A stretch of 64,000 nt of DNA, taken from contig NC_080077.1 of NCBI RefSeq assembly GCF_949987535.1, positions 37,838,561-37,902,560 on the forward strand, read 5' to 3'. How positions within the stretch are numbered: position 1 is the first letter of the stretch; each line of letters begins with the position of its first letter. The position numbers and the translations under genes are program-made. This stretch comes from Balaenoptera acutorostrata (taxonomy: Eukaryota > Chordata > Mammalia > Artiodactyla > Balaenopteridae). The notes under the pieces were generated by a model. It did not search any database, was not told the origin of the DNA, and saw nothing but the letters and a program-made list of their open reading frames with translations. This document shows positions 1-12,735 of this stretch, piece after piece.

Positions 1-30
1 TATCTTGAATTTTCTAGCAATATAATTGTA

Positions 31-110
31 TACATTCATATGTACATATGCATACATATATAAGCATACATATATATATATACACACATATATACACATA
101 TACACTAATT
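31..110. repeat. TA/CA-rich low-complexity repeat
   Basis: Imperfect mix of CATA, TATA and CACATATA units. Confidence 0.8.
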
Positions 111-984
111 TTGTCCTCATTTTAAAATGTCAGATAAAAAGGATAGCTATTGATAATATTTAAGCTTCACTTCATGGTTTCTTAAATACAAATTTATGCA
201 TTTTAAATGGGTTCAAATATCTGACTGCTACTTTTTGTCTTTTAATGTCATGGTACCTGAGCATTTACATGTTGAAATACATATTATTTCATTATATTTG
301 TACTTAGTTTTATTCTATATTATGAGGACAATATATTGATTTTTAATGAAATGTTATATGTACTCACATTATGCATTTAATCTCAGACAGTAAACAAATA
401 TTGAAGTTATTAGTCATAAAAATGGGTCATTGGATGAAATAGTTTATATCCTAGAAAATATTTGTCACCAAACAATCAGGCTCTTCTCACAACTAAGGTC
501 TAGGCTTTGACACTTCAAGAAAACAGTAGCAGTGATAACCACTGCTTCAAATTTAGTGATTTCAAGCAATCTGGAGAGTTAAAGTGGGTAATTAGTGGTC
601 AAGGAGAAGCTATTTTATTTTCTACAACGGGCACTATTTAAAAGCAGTCACCAGCTGCTGAACATACTTTTGCAGCGATGTGTGAAGTGCTAGAGAATTG
701 CAGGATTATCTATAAAATCCAACATTAATACCCTAAGTTCTTTCCTCAGCAACCATAGGCTATGTAGCTATAGCTCAGATACAAGAGCCCACAGATAGGG
801 TTTGTGCTAATTTGATGTGAACAGGAGCAAATTAATCTTTTCTCTGAATCAATACATTTTTGCCAAAAGCATCCTATTACAGGATTTAAGAGAATAAAAT
901 ATCTGAAAGGAAATATCTTGACAAGCAAATTCCTTTAATTCCAAATTCTCAATAAATTATGGATGAATATAATGTACTTTCCCC

Positions 985-1325
985 TGCCTGCCTCTTGGTT
1001 CAGTTACTTAACCTCTCTGAAACTGTTTCTATACCTTGAAGTGGTGGTAATTACCCCTTTCTTACAACTTTCTTTTGAGATTTAAATGAGACAACAAATG
1101 TAACTCACATACTATTGAACCTATCATTTTATTATTACTGTGAAACACAAAGTTTTATCAAAAGGCATTTAATAATTAAGATTTGGATGGCACATTGGAA
1201 CTTAGCATCTTAGTATCACATCTGAGGATTTGATGAGATAATATGCGTGTAAAACTGCAATGGAGAGTAATATGTAGTAAATATCAATACATGTAGGTAG
1301 TATTGCCATTATTATTACTGTGCTA
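985..1325 (+). mobile_element. MIR SINE
   Basis: CAGTTACTTAACCTCTCTGA, ACTGTTTCTATACCTTGAAG and TTTAAATGAGACAACAAATG match MIR in plus orientation. Sequence to about 1320 (TAGTATTGCCATTATTATTA) may be its end. Confidence 0.7.
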
Positions 1326-2666
1326 ACACTACAAAGAAAGAGCGTTGTACAAAGGCATTTTTATGAATAAAATAAAGCTGGCATATTAGAACTCAGCACT
1401 CCCTGTTGATATCTTGGCATTTCTTAAAAAAAAAAAAAAAGTGACTGTCCTGCCTCCTAAAAATAGGATATATGTTGACCTTGGAATAAAATAAATGACT
1501 TAATTACCCTTAATTCATAAATCACATTACTTATATATTAGCCTATGAAAATGTGTAACTTCCTAATTAATTATCCCTATTCAATGTTTTGTAAAATGTC
1601 CTAGAGATATGTTATTATTTATATAAGAGAAAAATTAAAGTGGTCAGCTGCATGTCATCTAGTTGGCTATGACTGTATTTGTACCACATTATATAAATGT
1701 TTACATAAGTATTTCTCTTATCTGACATTAAGGAAGAAGGTAATTTGGGGTAGGGATGTTTGAGGAATTCCCCTTTAATTTTCCAAATTATAAAAAGCTA
1801 ACCATTTTGAGAAATATTAACCCCAACTTTGCTTTAGTGAGCCCAGTATTCTTAGAAACATTTAACTTTTACCTGAGGAAGGAAAAAGAAAATGTACTAG
1901 CCAAATCCTTAGCGGTTGCATAGGCAAATAGAGATGTGTAAGCAGCTCCAGAAAGCTGTGATGTTAGAGTCCTTCTGTTCTCTTGTTAGGTTTTATTTAT
2001 TTTTACTCATGAACTATTTCCAACATTTAAAATTTAAAGATGATAGTATAACAGACATGCATGGATTTACCACCGATATTTAATAATGTTAACATATTAC
2101 AATATTTCTTTCAGAAATATTTTTGAAGAGATAAAACTTCCTTTATATACTGTCTTTTTTATAAAATTGTTTCTTAACTTTAACTTCCTGCTGGCTTTAA
2201 ACTGGCTTGCCTCAAATTATTGGGTAAAAGGGCCTGAAGGTGTGTCCAGCTCTCTTTTGAAAGTACGTATGTTAAAAAAATATCCTCAGAGGGCAGAAAT
2301 CTGGCCTTTGTCGAGTTTTGAATGTTAAAACCCCATTTTAAAAAACATTTTAAATAGAAAAACATGATATAGCTAAAAGATAAAACCTGGTTAATTAACA
2401 CTAATTGACTAGTATTAAACCTTTTGAGGAACAATCAGAAGATTGGATCATTAACCATTCTTACAGAGTTCTCATTCACATTCTTGAAGGTTCATGATTG
2501 TTTTTATCTTTAATGATGCATATTATAATATTAAACAATAATATTAGAGATTTCTAATTCTTCTAAAATCTAAAATTGTTCAGGCCTTTAGAATCAGCCA
2601 GCTGGGGTTTGCTATGACCTAACACACATTTATTAATAAACTAAAATAAATAATAAAAAGACTTTT

Positions 2667-2782
2667 GGGGAGTTCCCTGGTGGCCTAGTGGTTAGGATTC
2701 TGGGCTTTCACTGCTGTGGCCAAGGTTCAATCCCTGTTTGGGGAAATGAGATCCTGCAAGCTGCACAGTGCTGCCAAAAAGA
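2667..2782 (+). mobile_element. Short tRNA-Glu-derived SINE
   Basis: About 116 bp. The first 70 bp closely resemble tRNA-Glu: AGTTCCCTGGTGGCCTAGTG, GGTTAGGATTCTGGGCTTTC and a B box GGTTCAATCCC. A short non-tRNA part and an A-rich tail follow. The target-site duplication AAAAAGACTTTT is at 2655-2666 and 2783-2794. It is shorter than the CHR copies elsewhere in the window, so it is probably a different subfamily. Confidence 0.9.
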
Positions 2783-4239
2783 AAAAAGACTTTTTATAAA
2801 GTATGTGTTGAACAATAAAATTATAGGTGGTCACCATTTTCTGGAAAAAAGGAAATGATAAAATAATTTCTTTGTTTTTTGCTTTTAATTTAGTTAGTGG
2901 GGTATTACTCTACCATTTAAAGAACTATCAGTGTATACTTTGGAATAGTTTAAGTATTTCAGGCTTTCAAATGATAATATATATTAAACAAATTTTTGCA
3001 CTTAATACTGTTTCCAAAAATTTTCATGAACAATTTAAATCTAAAGTATACAAGTGAAGTTGCTTACAACTGCTTACTTATTTGTTTTGTATTGTATAAT
3101 CTCATGTTTGTTAATTTTTAGGTGTGCATCTCACTTTTCATTTTCTTTGACTTAACAGTTTTTTTTCTTATTAACTCAGAGTTTAGTATCTAATCTGTGC
3201 TATAAGACACAAGTCTCAAATGAATTTTTGCATAAAACTGAACAAATATTCTAATACCTACAACAAAATTTAAATCTGCTATTTGCTTTAAATTTAATTT
3301 AAATTTAAAGTTATCATGAACTAGATTTAGTCTTGTGGTAACTATTTTCCAGAGAGACATTTTTAAATTAGCATATATTTCTGGTAGGTTAAGAATTTAT
3401 ACAAAATAGAAGACACATTTATAAGATAAAAATTGGTGTCTCACAAGTGACTGAAGAATACTATGAATTAAGGAAGAAATGAGACTCAAAAAAAATGGCT
3501 AAGGAAAGTTGATCTTACTATGCTACCATTAATTTTTCATAAAAATGTCCTATAAATAAATGACTTCCATAAATGCTTGTATATTTTTACCATAGTATTA
3601 AAAAACCCCACACTTATGAATAAGTATCTTGATTGTATATGGGAGAAAAAAATGTTTTAATACTCATTCTGATTATCTGCCAAAATTCAATTGTAAATAA
3701 TAATTTTGATTTGTCATCATAAGTCAAATCTCTTCATAATACTATACCATATATTAAACTGATCTTTCCACTTGAGATAAAGATAAAAACTTATTACAGG
3801 ATAAATAATAATTATAAGCTAATGAAAGAAAAGTTGGTTTATTTGGAATACTAATTGAAATAATGAATTGATTATCAAACCTTGTATGGATGGGAAAATT
3901 TTACAAAAGCATAATCATTTAACACTCACCAGTACAAGCACAGAATTTTTTTAAAAAATTAGCAGCTACAAGATTAGGGAGCTCAGAAAAGAGCTCTTAT
4001 ATATATTAATTTAACATGTTTAGAGAAAAATTACAAATCAATGGGTAGGGGGACACATTTAGATTAGATGCTATTAATTTGGAAAAAATTAGTGTATGTA
4101 TCCAATGCATAATAAACATCAAAATAAGTAATGGGTAGATCAAAGAGTTAAAATATTTAGAAATTATATACTAAAAAGAAAGAAAGAAAATAGACCATTT
4201 ATCAAGCTTCTGGATGATAGATAACTTTTTAGGCTTAGG

Positions 4240-4320
4240 AGTAAAATATTTAAAAAATATATATAAATATAAATATATGCACATATCATATATATGTGTG
4301 TGTTTATGTGTGTGTGTTCT
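4240..4320. repeat. TA/TG-rich low-complexity repeat
   Basis: TATAAATA units pass into TGTGTGTTTATGTGTGTGTG. Open frames on the minus strand here are chance. Confidence 0.75.
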
Positions 4321-4479
4321 TTCTTTCCAAAAATAAAAAGAATGATATATTTGGTCAAACACAAATTTTTAAAAATTAAAAAAATGCACACACATAAACC
4401 AATTAAGTTTTAAAAAAATTATCACTGATATAAAAGAAAGTAATAAAAGATAGGAAAAAATATGTCAGAAAAGGAATTA

Positions 4480-5120
4480 ATATTTTCAAATAGAAAATAG
4501 ATAGCTCATATAATTTGATAATAAAAAATATCCCCAAATTGACCCAAACAAGTGGGCAAAGGATATGAACAGATAATTCAAAAAGGGGCATTTCAAACTC
4601 AAAAATACATGAATTTGTACTCAATCTAAAAGCAAACAAGACAATTCAAAATACAAGAACAAAATATTTTTAAAGTATTAAATATGCATTTAAAAATACT
4701 TGAAATGCTAATAAGAAATGATCATACAGAAATAGGTTCTCAGATTTTTCTGGTGGAATTATAAATTGTTTCAGTCTTTTTCGAAAGCAAATTGGCACTA
4801 TGTACCAAATACTGAAAACACTGATATCCTTTAACCTAGTAATTCTGTCTTCAGAACTATATGCTTTTAAAGGTCCAAAATATGGAAAAATACATATTCA
4901 AGATGAATATCAATACATTATTTATAATATATAGATATTTTTTTAAAAACCCCGAACCCAAACAAAGCCAGGTTTGGTAACTAATAGCAGAAGGATATTT
5001 AAGCAAATATTACTTAGTTAATAAATGTTACGAAAACTATTTAGTAACATAAGAAAGGTTTGACATGTTAAATGGAAAAACAAAGTATGTCAAATTATCC
5101 CCATACTACGATTCTTTTTT
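4480..5120 (+). mobile_element. Old LINE-1/HAL1-like 3' ORF2 remnant
   Basis: Decayed match to the L1 ORF2 C-terminal region: GTGGGCAAAGGATATGAACA, TGGTGGAATTATAAATTG and AGCAAATTGGCACTATG, then a poorly matched tail. Edges are approximate. Confidence 0.6.
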
Positions 5121-6383
5121 TTTTTAAAGTTACTTAAATAGGGGAGAGACCGAGGAGACACTAATATGTTAACAGTGAGTGAGTGGCAGGACTCTGGTGA
5201 ATTCTTTCCTTCTCTTTTCCAAATTTCTATCATATGTTATATGACCTTTATGAACAAAACAATCATTTAAAAATCAAAATAATTATTAAAATTATGAATC
5301 AATCTAAGCAAATATACCTGTGCAGGGTACATAAATATACTTTGGTCACAACAAAATTTTAAACACATTTGATCATTATTGAAAACATATTCATATGAAA
5401 ATATATGATAATTGTTTTGTTCACCTGGAAGCACTGTGTGAAATTTTTTTCATAAACTCCTAGCATCTTCCTTTTTCATATTTATAAATTTTAAAAGATT
5501 ATTTATAAAAATAAAGCCTTGGAATATAAAATATTAATACACTGAATAATATCTCCTTGTGGATTTCTAGTATTAGAGAGGCTTCATGGGCAAAAATATA
5601 ATTTTATGGTCCAACAACAATGACAAAAAATCACAATTAAGAAAATGCAAAACTTTAAAGTCATATGCTTATAAAAGCCCTGAAACTATCTGTATTCAAA
5701 ACAAGTCATAAAATACGACTTAAACTGACATAAATTTTATGGAACCTGGATCTCACCAGCAAGTAGATTCTCCACTACAAGGTAGTCATGTAAACTCATT
5801 CCAGGGTTCTTTGGCTCCTTTCCCTTCAGCTATTTTAAAGGTAGTTCATTTTCAAACCCCAACCTTTTAGCTATTATTTCAAAAGAGAACCAGCATGTAT
5901 GCGTCCTCTTAGCTGTTTATCTATATTTGTAAAAACTGCAGGAGCTGTTAGTGCATTCAGTAAATTCCTTACAGCTGGGTGCTTTTTCTTTCAATACATT
6001 AAGAGTCCATTTAATGTTAGATTGAGGGATTACAGTAACAAATGTATGTTTTTATGTATTACCTCAACTCATTCAGAAAATCCCTAACATATAATGCTGC
6101 AGTAGTCCTCATTTAGCACTCATTCTTAGAGCCAGGCCAACTGGTAATTGTTTCACAGCTTTCCAGACAGATATAAAGTATACGTATGAACAAAGTGTCA
6201 AGCAGAATGACTTAAACAGCGCTCCTGAATTCCTACTGGCCTTTATTTAGTTTGAAACTGAGCAGTACCTCTGAATAAATTGGAAAGGCAACAGAAAGGG
6301 GGAAAGGCCTCATCTTCCCGTTGTTCTTCAATGGGTAAAAAATAAAAATCTACTGAGCAATTGATGCAGTGATCTGAAGCAGC

Positions 6384-6440
6384 CTTACTAACACACCATT
6401 GTCAAGCAATTATACTCCAATAAAGATGTTAAAAAAAAAA
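6384..6440 (+). mobile_element. Very short LINE-1 3' end
   Basis: TTACTAACACACCATTGTC, then CAATTATACTCCAATAAAG and an A-run match the last 50 or so bases of the L1 tail family seen at 14791 and 22886, here in plus orientation. Confidence 0.6.
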
Positions 6441-6802
6441 TCAAAGGGATAATTGTAGATGAATTTGCCTTCTACAGGGAAAACAAAGAAAGCTTTAACT
6501 CAAACATCTGTAGACATCACTTTTAAGAGAGCCAGGCCATCCAAACTATTTCAAAAATTTCTTCCAATTGCTAAGAACATAACATGTTATTTCAGGCAAT
6601 GCTTTACTTACTGTACATATAAACTAGTATGTGAATTTGGTGTAGTGAATCTGTGCATTATATTTATTCTCATTTATAGGCTTCAGAATATACTTTTACT
6701 ACTTCAAGCTGCATTCACATGATTAATTTTAAAAGTTTTCCTGATAATTCAAATTTCATTTGTCTTGGTGCTAAGTCTCCTGGAAGGAATTGCAAAATTA
6801 TT

Positions 6803-7154
6803 ATTTTTTTTTTTTTTTAAAGTTTTAGTTGATTTTTATTTATTTATTTATTTATTTATTTATCTTTGGCTGTGTTGGGTCTTCGGTTCGTGCGAGGGCT
6901 TTCTCCAGCTGCGGCAAGCGGGGGCCACTCTTCATCGCGGTGCGGGGACCGCTCTTCATCGCGGTGCGCGGGCCTTTCTCTATCGCGGCCCCTCCCGTCG
7001 CGGGGCACAGGCTCCAGACGCGCAGGCTCAGCAATTGTGGCTCACGGGCCCAGCTGCTCCGCGGCATGTGGGATCTTCCCAGACCAGGGCTCGAACCCGT
7101 GTCCCCTGCATTAGCAGGCAGATTCTCAACCACTGCGCCACCAGGGAAGCCCCC
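6803..7154 (-). mobile_element. CHR-type tRNA-derived SINE, CpG-rich, with internal duplication
   Basis: A minus-oriented SINE. The oligo-T and (ATTT)n at its left end are the complement of the A-rich tail. The right end is the complement of the tRNA-like head (GGGCTTCCCTGGTGGCGCAG), and the B box GGTTCGAGCCC lies on the minus strand. It is flanked by an 11-bp target-site duplication, GCAAAATTATT, at 6792-6802 and 7155-7165. It keeps many CpGs in GCGGTGCGCGGGCC-like sequence. A 24-bp unit is tandemly duplicated at 6928-6951 and 6952-6975; the copy at 29122 has it once. Open frames of 80-140 codons across it are SINE translations, not genes. Confidence 0.95.
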
Positions 7155-8027
7155 GCAAAATTATTCTTGAAAGAAAATTAGGCCCGATTTAGACATGATT
7201 ATCAAAAATAAATTTGGCAAAAAATGGAAACCACACATGGTGGGGTGTACATACGCATATACACACACATAATTTTCTAAAGTGAGCTTTAAAAACAAAC
7301 AAACAAACTTCAAACTTCAACAGATCCCTATCCTGTAAGAATCAAATCCAAAGTTTTCTGGCTGGATTTACGTGCTGATTTGTCTGTAGGAGATCGTTCC
7401 CTGGCTGTCTGCATGGTTGACTTTCAACATCTAGGTCTCTGCTCAAACGCCTGCTAACTCTTGATTACTTGCATGATCATCAAGAGAAAATTGAAAAATG
7501 GGATTCATAAAGTCCTGATTTTAGCTCTTAGCTTCTACCTCACCAGATTTACAAAAAGGGAAATGACCAGTTTAATGTAATCCTAAAGTGATAAGCAATG
7601 GCAGAGGGGAAAAAAACCAAAGGATTACAAGGATTCAGAGCCTACCTAATGGAGAAGTGATTATAGTACATGTTGGCAAACTAGAAATAATACTTTATAT
7701 CATTTTCATATGAGCTTTTTCCTGTACACACATCTCCATTTTTAAATGGAAAATTAGAATTCTGAAGTTTAAGATCCATATTTATATGTAGCCTCCTTAA
7801 ATTTTGAAATGTAATGTGAATAAGAATATACATTGTTGATATATAAAAATCTTCATTTTAGTTATGTAATATAATTACTCTTCTAAAATGAAACAGCAAA
7901 TATTCTTTTTCTCCACGTCTGCATTAAGAAAGTTATACATAGAATTCACTTCAATATTGTAAATAGTATTGTTCAGTGATACCCAGATGCACATGTTTCT
8001 TTCCTTTCCTCCTAAAGGGTGTCTCAC

Positions 8028-8192
8028 CTTGCACTTTGGACACTTCTGGGCATTCCTCTGCCCATGCTCAATTTCGCTGGCCCAGTGACGCAATAATTTG
8101 TCTCCTTTTTTGTACTCCTTGCAGTTAACACCTTCATGCCAAGGAGAGTGGCACTTAAAACACCAGACGAATTGGCAAGTGGGGCACTGGAT
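8028..8192 (-). CDS. RNF217: RNF217 internal coding exon: rest of IBR and start of RING2
   Basis: This 165-bp exon encodes 55 residues beginning IQCPTCQFVWCFKC and ending RNAQKCPKCK. It continues the IBR zinc pattern begun in the exon at 19986-20219: C3-x2-C6-x4-C11-x2-C14-x4-H19-x4-C24, all ligands intact. The final CPKC (residues 51-54) is the first ligand pair of RING2. The catalytic cysteine of RBR ligases lies further on, in an exon that is not in this window. The minus-strand acceptor is a pyrimidine-rich run ending in TTATGCAG and the donor is AAG|GTGAGA, both consensus. The phase is 0 at both ends, so skipping this exon would keep the frame but delete most of the IBR. The open frame continues past the donor to 7875, but that part is intron. 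Confidence 0.95.
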
Positions 8193-9484
8193 CTGCATAA
8201 GGAAAAGTAATATTAAGTACTAGTAGATATATTAAATTGTCTAAAAAGATAAGAATGGTGATGCTTAGGGAAATTAGCTAAAAGGCTATAATTGGTCCAA
8301 ATTTAAAATGCCTCCCCCTAGAAACTAGAATAAGATATGACTGTTCTGTTATTAAAGGAGGAAAGAATTGCTTTGGCATGGGTGATTTGACTGTTTGTAG
8401 ACCACACTAGAATTAAACCCTTCGGATATTCTGGAAATCAATTTGGCCTTAAGAAAACCCCCTAGATTGAAGCACAGAGTAAAATCTGAAGGCTCACAAT
8501 GCCCCAGATCCACACTCAGGCTTCTGCCCTTGAACTCGCCTGTCCCTTGAACCAATTTTCCAGGCATTTCCATTGCTCTTCTTAGCAATGGCTTCATTCA
8601 CTTTTATAAAATCAAAGCTCCACAGATGCGTCATCAAATGAAAAATGCACTGGCAAATAAACTACTATACCAGCATTTGCTATAATAATGGATATCCATG
8701 GTTTGCTATTAATCTAAGGGAGGTTAATTATAAAAATAATATAAAGGATCTTATTAGAAATATATATGTTGGTGGTCCTGTGGCCTGTACCTAGGAAACC
8801 ATCAGAAGATGTCTTTGTATGTTCACTATGTGGAGGTGTATGTGAAAATGCATGTGTATGTTTTGAAAATATCTGTCTTCCACTTGACATGAAAGACACT
8901 TTATCTGGCTTCCTGTATTTTGAATAACAGTGCAGCATCCCATTCTCTCACCATATTTCTGGTCCTCACTCTCTAAAAACATATGAGCATAACTTGACTT
9001 TCCCAGTTCTGTTTGATTAAAGTGAAATAATAAAATGTCTCACTGTAAACAACAACTGACTATTCTCTGTGCTCCTGCAAATTACTTCACTGAGCATGAT
9101 TGAATTTACTGACTACACTTTGAAGATTAGTTAGAATTTCTTTTGGTAAACTGTATACAATATCACTACTTTCTTTTTTGGAAAACCACTTTTTTGACAA
9201 TGGTGGTTCCAATCTATAGATTAACTGAGTGGCAATTACAATCAGCTCTTCTGTTTATACCTCAAAGCACGGCAGTATTCATCTATGTCAAGAATAGATA
9301 ATGTTATTCCTATGCAAATATGAGTAACAAAAATACTTTCTCTTTTACTTTATATCAAAACAAAATAGTATTTTGTCATAAAATTCTAAAAATCTTCATG
9401 CTTATTTATTAAAATGCTGTTATATGATAATGTTTATACTGCTGCATTACATGCATAATTTATTTTTATCAACAAAATAATGCT

Positions 9485-9625
9485 GTAAAGTCGATATGAA
9501 CATCATAAGTTTACAGATGAGGAAACTAATGCTCACAGAGATTAAATAACTTGCCCAAAGAAACATAGCAAGTAAAGTTGTCTGACTTCAAGGCCAGCAT
9601 TCTTTTCATTGTGCCAAAACAATTC
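9485..9625 (-). mobile_element. MIR SINE
   Basis: Reversed MIR: TTTACAGATGAGGAAACTAA, TGCTCACAGAGATTAAATAA and CTTGCCCAAAGAAACATAGC, then a diverged end. Confidence 0.85.
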
Positions 9626-10859
9626 CTCATACTAAACAGCATTCTTGCTTTGATGACTGAAAACCAAAGTGTAAAACTCAAAGAAGGTCATGTGGTTAAT
9701 CTATTCAGTAAATCAAAATTCTATATGACTATCAACATAAGGTGAATTTTGAAAATACCTTTCAAGATTTTACTCTCATAAATTAGGAGACCCCTAATAA
9801 AAGGATGATACTATTTAGTGATTTAAAATAACCATTTTTGCCTTTTCTGATCATTAAAGTTAAAATAAGTTATTTTTAAAGTAAGAAGAATAAGAAGAAT
9901 GAGTCGAAGTGGGTAAACTCCAGATAATAAAACAATGTAAAAAGATCACTTAAAACAATGAAGAATACATGTGAATATCACATGGGGGCCTATGTGAATG
10001 TAATTTTTGAATGTAATGAATGAAATGGGGAAGTCGAAAAGACTCACTTTTCCTCCTGCTTCTGCCACTACATCAGAAGGGCTGGAATATTTAATTCAGC
10101 TCTCTTCTATCAGACATTATACATAATTCTAAATTACTGAACTCTAGCATTGTTGAATTAAAAAAAAACAAACCTCTTTGGTTTTTAATCAGTCAGTCTT
10201 AGATTATACTTATGAAATGAATAGTAGAAGAATGACTGTGATGGGTGCTTTGAAACTGGGATTAACTCAAAGGATGTCAGACATTATAATGGTTCAAGGA
10301 TCTCTGTGACCAAGTGCTGAACTATCATATCTATGGATCTCTAAGGAAGACAATTAGAAATGTAGGTTCTCCTAAGAATGATAAGGAATCTAATACTCAG
10401 TGTCCTTCCCAGGGACTCTGGCTTCCAACTTCACATAATAAACAACTAAGTTTCACTGCCAATCCTCACAGACAACACTGACTTGGTTGCAAACTATGAA
10501 AGGAGTTTTGTGGCAAGCTCTCAAGTGAAGATAAATAAGTTAAATTCAGACTGGCCTGCTTACTGTCTCACTGAAAACATTAAAATAACTACTGCCTTGC
10601 TTTGGATTAAAATAATACAAGGGCTAATCACCAATCCCAACCACCTTGTTATTCAAAGACTGCACCTAAATTGTTTAAATACTGACTTTTTGGTTTGAAG
10701 ATGCCTTATTCATTCCAACCGTAACCATATTCAAAACTGTAGACACGAACACTGCATCTTCCGCCACACGAAATGCCATCTCACAGCCAGAGCCCTCCCG
10801 CACAGAGTGCCTGCCTCCTGAGTCATTATGTTCACACGGAGGGCACCACACTCTACCCT

Positions 10860-11015
10860 GGCTACTCAAAGGGCAGCTGGGGGAGCGGCAGCCTCAGCCA
10901 CACCTGGGAGCTCGTTGGAGACAAAGAATTCATGTCACACCCCCGACCTACTGAGCCAGAGCCTGCATTTGCGTCCCCATGTTAAAGTATGTGACCCCAT
11001 AGCACTGGCCACAAC
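10860..11015 (+). mobile_element. hAT-Charlie (MER5-like) remnant
   Basis: CACACCTGGGAGCTCGTTGG, CCGACCTACTGAGCCAGAGC and CTGCATTTGCGTCCCCATG echo a MER5-group consensus. It lies in a GC-richer interval of the intron. Confidence 0.5.
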
Positions 11016-11489
11016 TGATTACACCAGGGATGAGTCCCCAGGCTAAAAGCAGGGATCTACTTGTGGGCAAGAAGCCTACGAGGTGGCTGGCAGGAGCTTT
11101 GGGCAGAGCATGTTCCTTGTTGAACAGTGATTAGCCAAGACAGATTTTCTCTCTTGAGGAATGAAAAAGGGATATGCATGCACTCTACCTTGGCTGAGGA
11201 GGCAAAGACAGAGAAAAGCTAAGTGAACACAGTGCAGATCACTGGAGAAGGGAACAGCAGTCATTTTCACTTCTAGTAACACAACAGAGGGGCTCTCATG
11301 CCCTCAGAGCTAGTGTCTGGTTCTCCACGAGGCCCGCCTGGGTGGCAGCTGAGACTGCTTCCTTGCCCTTCCTACTACTTCCCGTGCAACCTTAGAGTAA
11401 AACGCGTTAAGTGAGGGGGCTTGAAGGACAGCAAAGCTCTGCTTCTTGTAATTGGAGAAGGTCCAATGAACACAATCTGTCTACTGAAA

Positions 11490-11725
11490 TCTTAACCAGA
11501 TGAAATGCTACTTGCTCCAAGATGTCTTCCCTATTTCTCCCAACCAGATTCAGCATCTTGCAGAACTTACATTACAGCTACATTACATGTAGCTGTCTAA
11601 TCTCCCTAACAGCCTACAGGTTCACTGAGGGCAAAGGCTGCTTCTCATTCACTCTGTGTTTCCTGAGTCAAGTAACACAGAACTTGTGGCACATGGTAGG
11701 CACTCAGTAAGTTCTTTGTAAAATG
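11490..11725 (+). mobile_element. LINE-2 3' end
   Basis: TTCACTGAGGGCAAAGGCTG, GTGGCACATGGTAGGCACTC and AGTAAGTTCTTTGTAAAATG match the L2 3' terminus in plus orientation. Confidence 0.7.
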
Positions 11726-12417
11726 AATTATTTTGCACAGAGCAAGTACTGCATATTGGCTAACATTACATGAATTCCAAGAAAACCCAACATGCCTAAT
11801 TTATGACCAGTGGCTGAAATGGTATCATTGCTTCTTAGATTACCAAATGATGTTTACTAAATATTTTATCCACATAACATTTTACTGAACATCATGATTA
11901 ATGTGCAAACTCTTCTACAAGAGGAAAGGCTACAAGTGTTTCAAAAATAAAGTTATCAGAGTTAGGAATCTTGATTAACTTGTTCTAGAATCCATGAACG
12001 ATAAAAGAACCTTATATTACATTTTTTTTACTTTTGAATTCCCTTAGTTTTTCTAGAATTCTGGGCTACAGTGACACTCAGATGACAAATTAAACCAACC
12101 CACTTGCCCGAAGCAAATGGTATATTCTCTTGACAGTTCATCATGCCAATAAAGAAATAACCCACAAAACAAAAACAGAATTCAAAACCAAAGAGCACCC
12201 GAAATAAGTCTTTTCTTGCCTGAATACTATACACTCCTATATACATAATTATTTCAAATAAATCACAAAATCATTACTTATCAAACTCAAAATATTAGAC
12301 AACATCCATGTATAAATGTAGCATTGCCAATATGAATTAACTCGATTTTCCAAGAAGAATCTGCTTTATCAGAAATTCAGATTAAGACAAATACTCAAGA
12401 ATGAAACATGCATCAAT

Positions 12418-12735
12418 TCATTTGCCCATTCAACAGATATTTATTGAGCACCTTCAAGTAACAGATACTGAGTGTACTGATTTTAGGCACACCAAAAAGA
12501 ATGAAAATACTTCAGTCCTCAAAAAAATTACTGAAGGCAGACAGATATAATAAACCCCAAGAGCTATAAAACCATGTAACAACTGCTAGAGTAGACGCTT
12601 GGACAAGGGGGTGCCGTGAGAAATGTGCCTCAGGGAAGGCTAAAGAGTAGAAGTCAGAGAGAATACGGCCTTGGAAGATAAGTGGGATGTCACTGGGACA
12701 GGTGACGGGATAACACTTCAGGCAGAGTCCAGCCT
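12418..12735 (-). mobile_element. LINE-2 3' end
   Basis: Reversed L2: CATTCAACAGATATTTATTG, AGCACCTTCAAGTAACAGAT, then a diverged body with CCTCAGGGAAGGCTAAAG. Confidence 0.65.

Larger units (their letters stand above)
1..8027 (-). other. RNF217: RNF217 intron downstream of the 8028-8192 exon (partial)
   Basis: AT-rich sequence between the donor at 8027 and the left edge of the window. I found no match to the expected RING2 exon (a GCDHM-type motif) on the minus strand. Besides the repeats listed separately, the stretches 111-980, 1330-2650, 2795-4240, 5120-6380 and 7166-8027 hold nothing I recognise. Short open frames there are chance. Confidence 0.8.

Noticed and set aside
2667..2740. tRNA-Glu-like sequence
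   Set aside because: It has A and B boxes but is the head of a SINE with target-site duplications and an A-tail. It is not a functional tRNA gene.
6765..7181. Open frames of 80-138 codons on both strands over this interval
   Set aside because: They are translations of a CpG-rich CHR SINE, and similar peptides come from the SINE copies at 29122 and 42038.
7875..8027. Extension of the RNF217 open frame beyond the exon
   Set aside because: A strong GTGAGA donor follows codon 55 and the sequence after it no longer matches RNF217.
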